A stretch of 64,000 nucleotides of DNA, from NCBI GenBank assembly GCA_022794035.1, contig JAAWDX010000001.1, positions 1-64,000 of the forward strand. Reading direction: 5' to 3'. Positions 61,615 through 64,000 of this stretch are shown here, piece by piece. Within the stretch, counting starts at the first letter, position 1; each line of letters opens with the position of its first letter. The position numbers were made by a program, and so were the translations under genes. The notes beneath the pieces are model-generated. The model saw nothing but the letters and a program-made list of their open reading frames with translations. It was not told the origin of the DNA and did no database searches. This DNA is from Lachnospiraceae bacterium. GTDB taxonomy: Bacteria; Bacillota; Clostridia; Lachnospirales; Bianqueaceae.

Positions 61615-64000
<2,386 letters not shown>

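Overview
The window looks like chromosomal DNA of an anaerobic low-to-moderate GC Firmicute, most likely a Clostridia/Lachnospiraceae-type gut bacterium. This is an inference from strong AGGAGG ribosome binding sites, near-consensus sigma-A promoters with 17-base spacers, a tryptophan T-box, an FMN riboswitch, a type I-C CRISPR-Cas locus, a CptIN-like type III toxin-antitoxin locus, an electron-bifurcating lactate dehydrogenase operon, and many small accessory genes of the kind common in that family. No rRNA or species marker is present and no species is claimed.

Layout. 1-7.2 kb: MalY-like aminotransferase, a PNPOx/HxlR pair, a small alarmone synthetase, a GH2 glycosidase with a GyrI-like partner, a C39-like peptidase and a ferritin-like protein. 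7.2-12.2 kb: tRNA-Leu(AAG), a very large MerR fusion protein with a MerR-type promoter, a GNAT and a membrane acyltransferase. 12.2-29.8 kb: mutM, an esterase, GNATs, carB behind a transcription attenuator, bactofilin plus YhbD-like regulator, a 55-base tandem repeat array, a gpmB-like/maf/MBL/GNAT operon, a secreted cell-wall hydrolase, and a five-gene operon headed by a MutS2-type ATPase that has a leader peptide and terminator in front of it.

29.9-38.7 kb: a complete type I-C CRISPR-Cas system on the minus strand (cas3-cas5c-cas8c/cas11c-cas7-cas4-cas1-cas2, then the array with 15 repeats). Cas11c appears to be made from a GTG start with its own ribosome binding site inside cas8c. 39.1-42.5 kb: etfB-etfA-lactate dehydrogenase. 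42.5-47.7 kb: a UvrD/PcrA-like helicase between two divergent-sequence AAA/DUF4143 ATPase genes; both ATPase genes carry three direct repeats at exactly 33-base period over their promoters.

47.7-56.5 kb: Trp T-box plus TrpB2, a CptI-like repeat RNA with its toxin, a lipoprotein, a ferredoxin-type aldo/keto reductase with a 56-residue partner, an ABC-F protein behind a uORF/terminator leader, an FMN-riboswitch-controlled riboflavin ECF S component, a hypoxanthine/uracil DNA glycosylase, a thioesterase and a flavodoxin. 56.5-64 kb: a CUT1-type sugar ABC transporter (two permeases and a lipoprotein), a PHP phosphoesterase and a LacZ-type GH2 enzyme that runs off the right edge.

The common theme of the most unusual signals is leader-level control of genes that act on ribosomes or RNA (MutS2-type ATPase, ABC-F protein, type III toxin), and the phased promoter repeats of the two DUF4143 ATPases. 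All homology statements come from reading motifs, not from searches.
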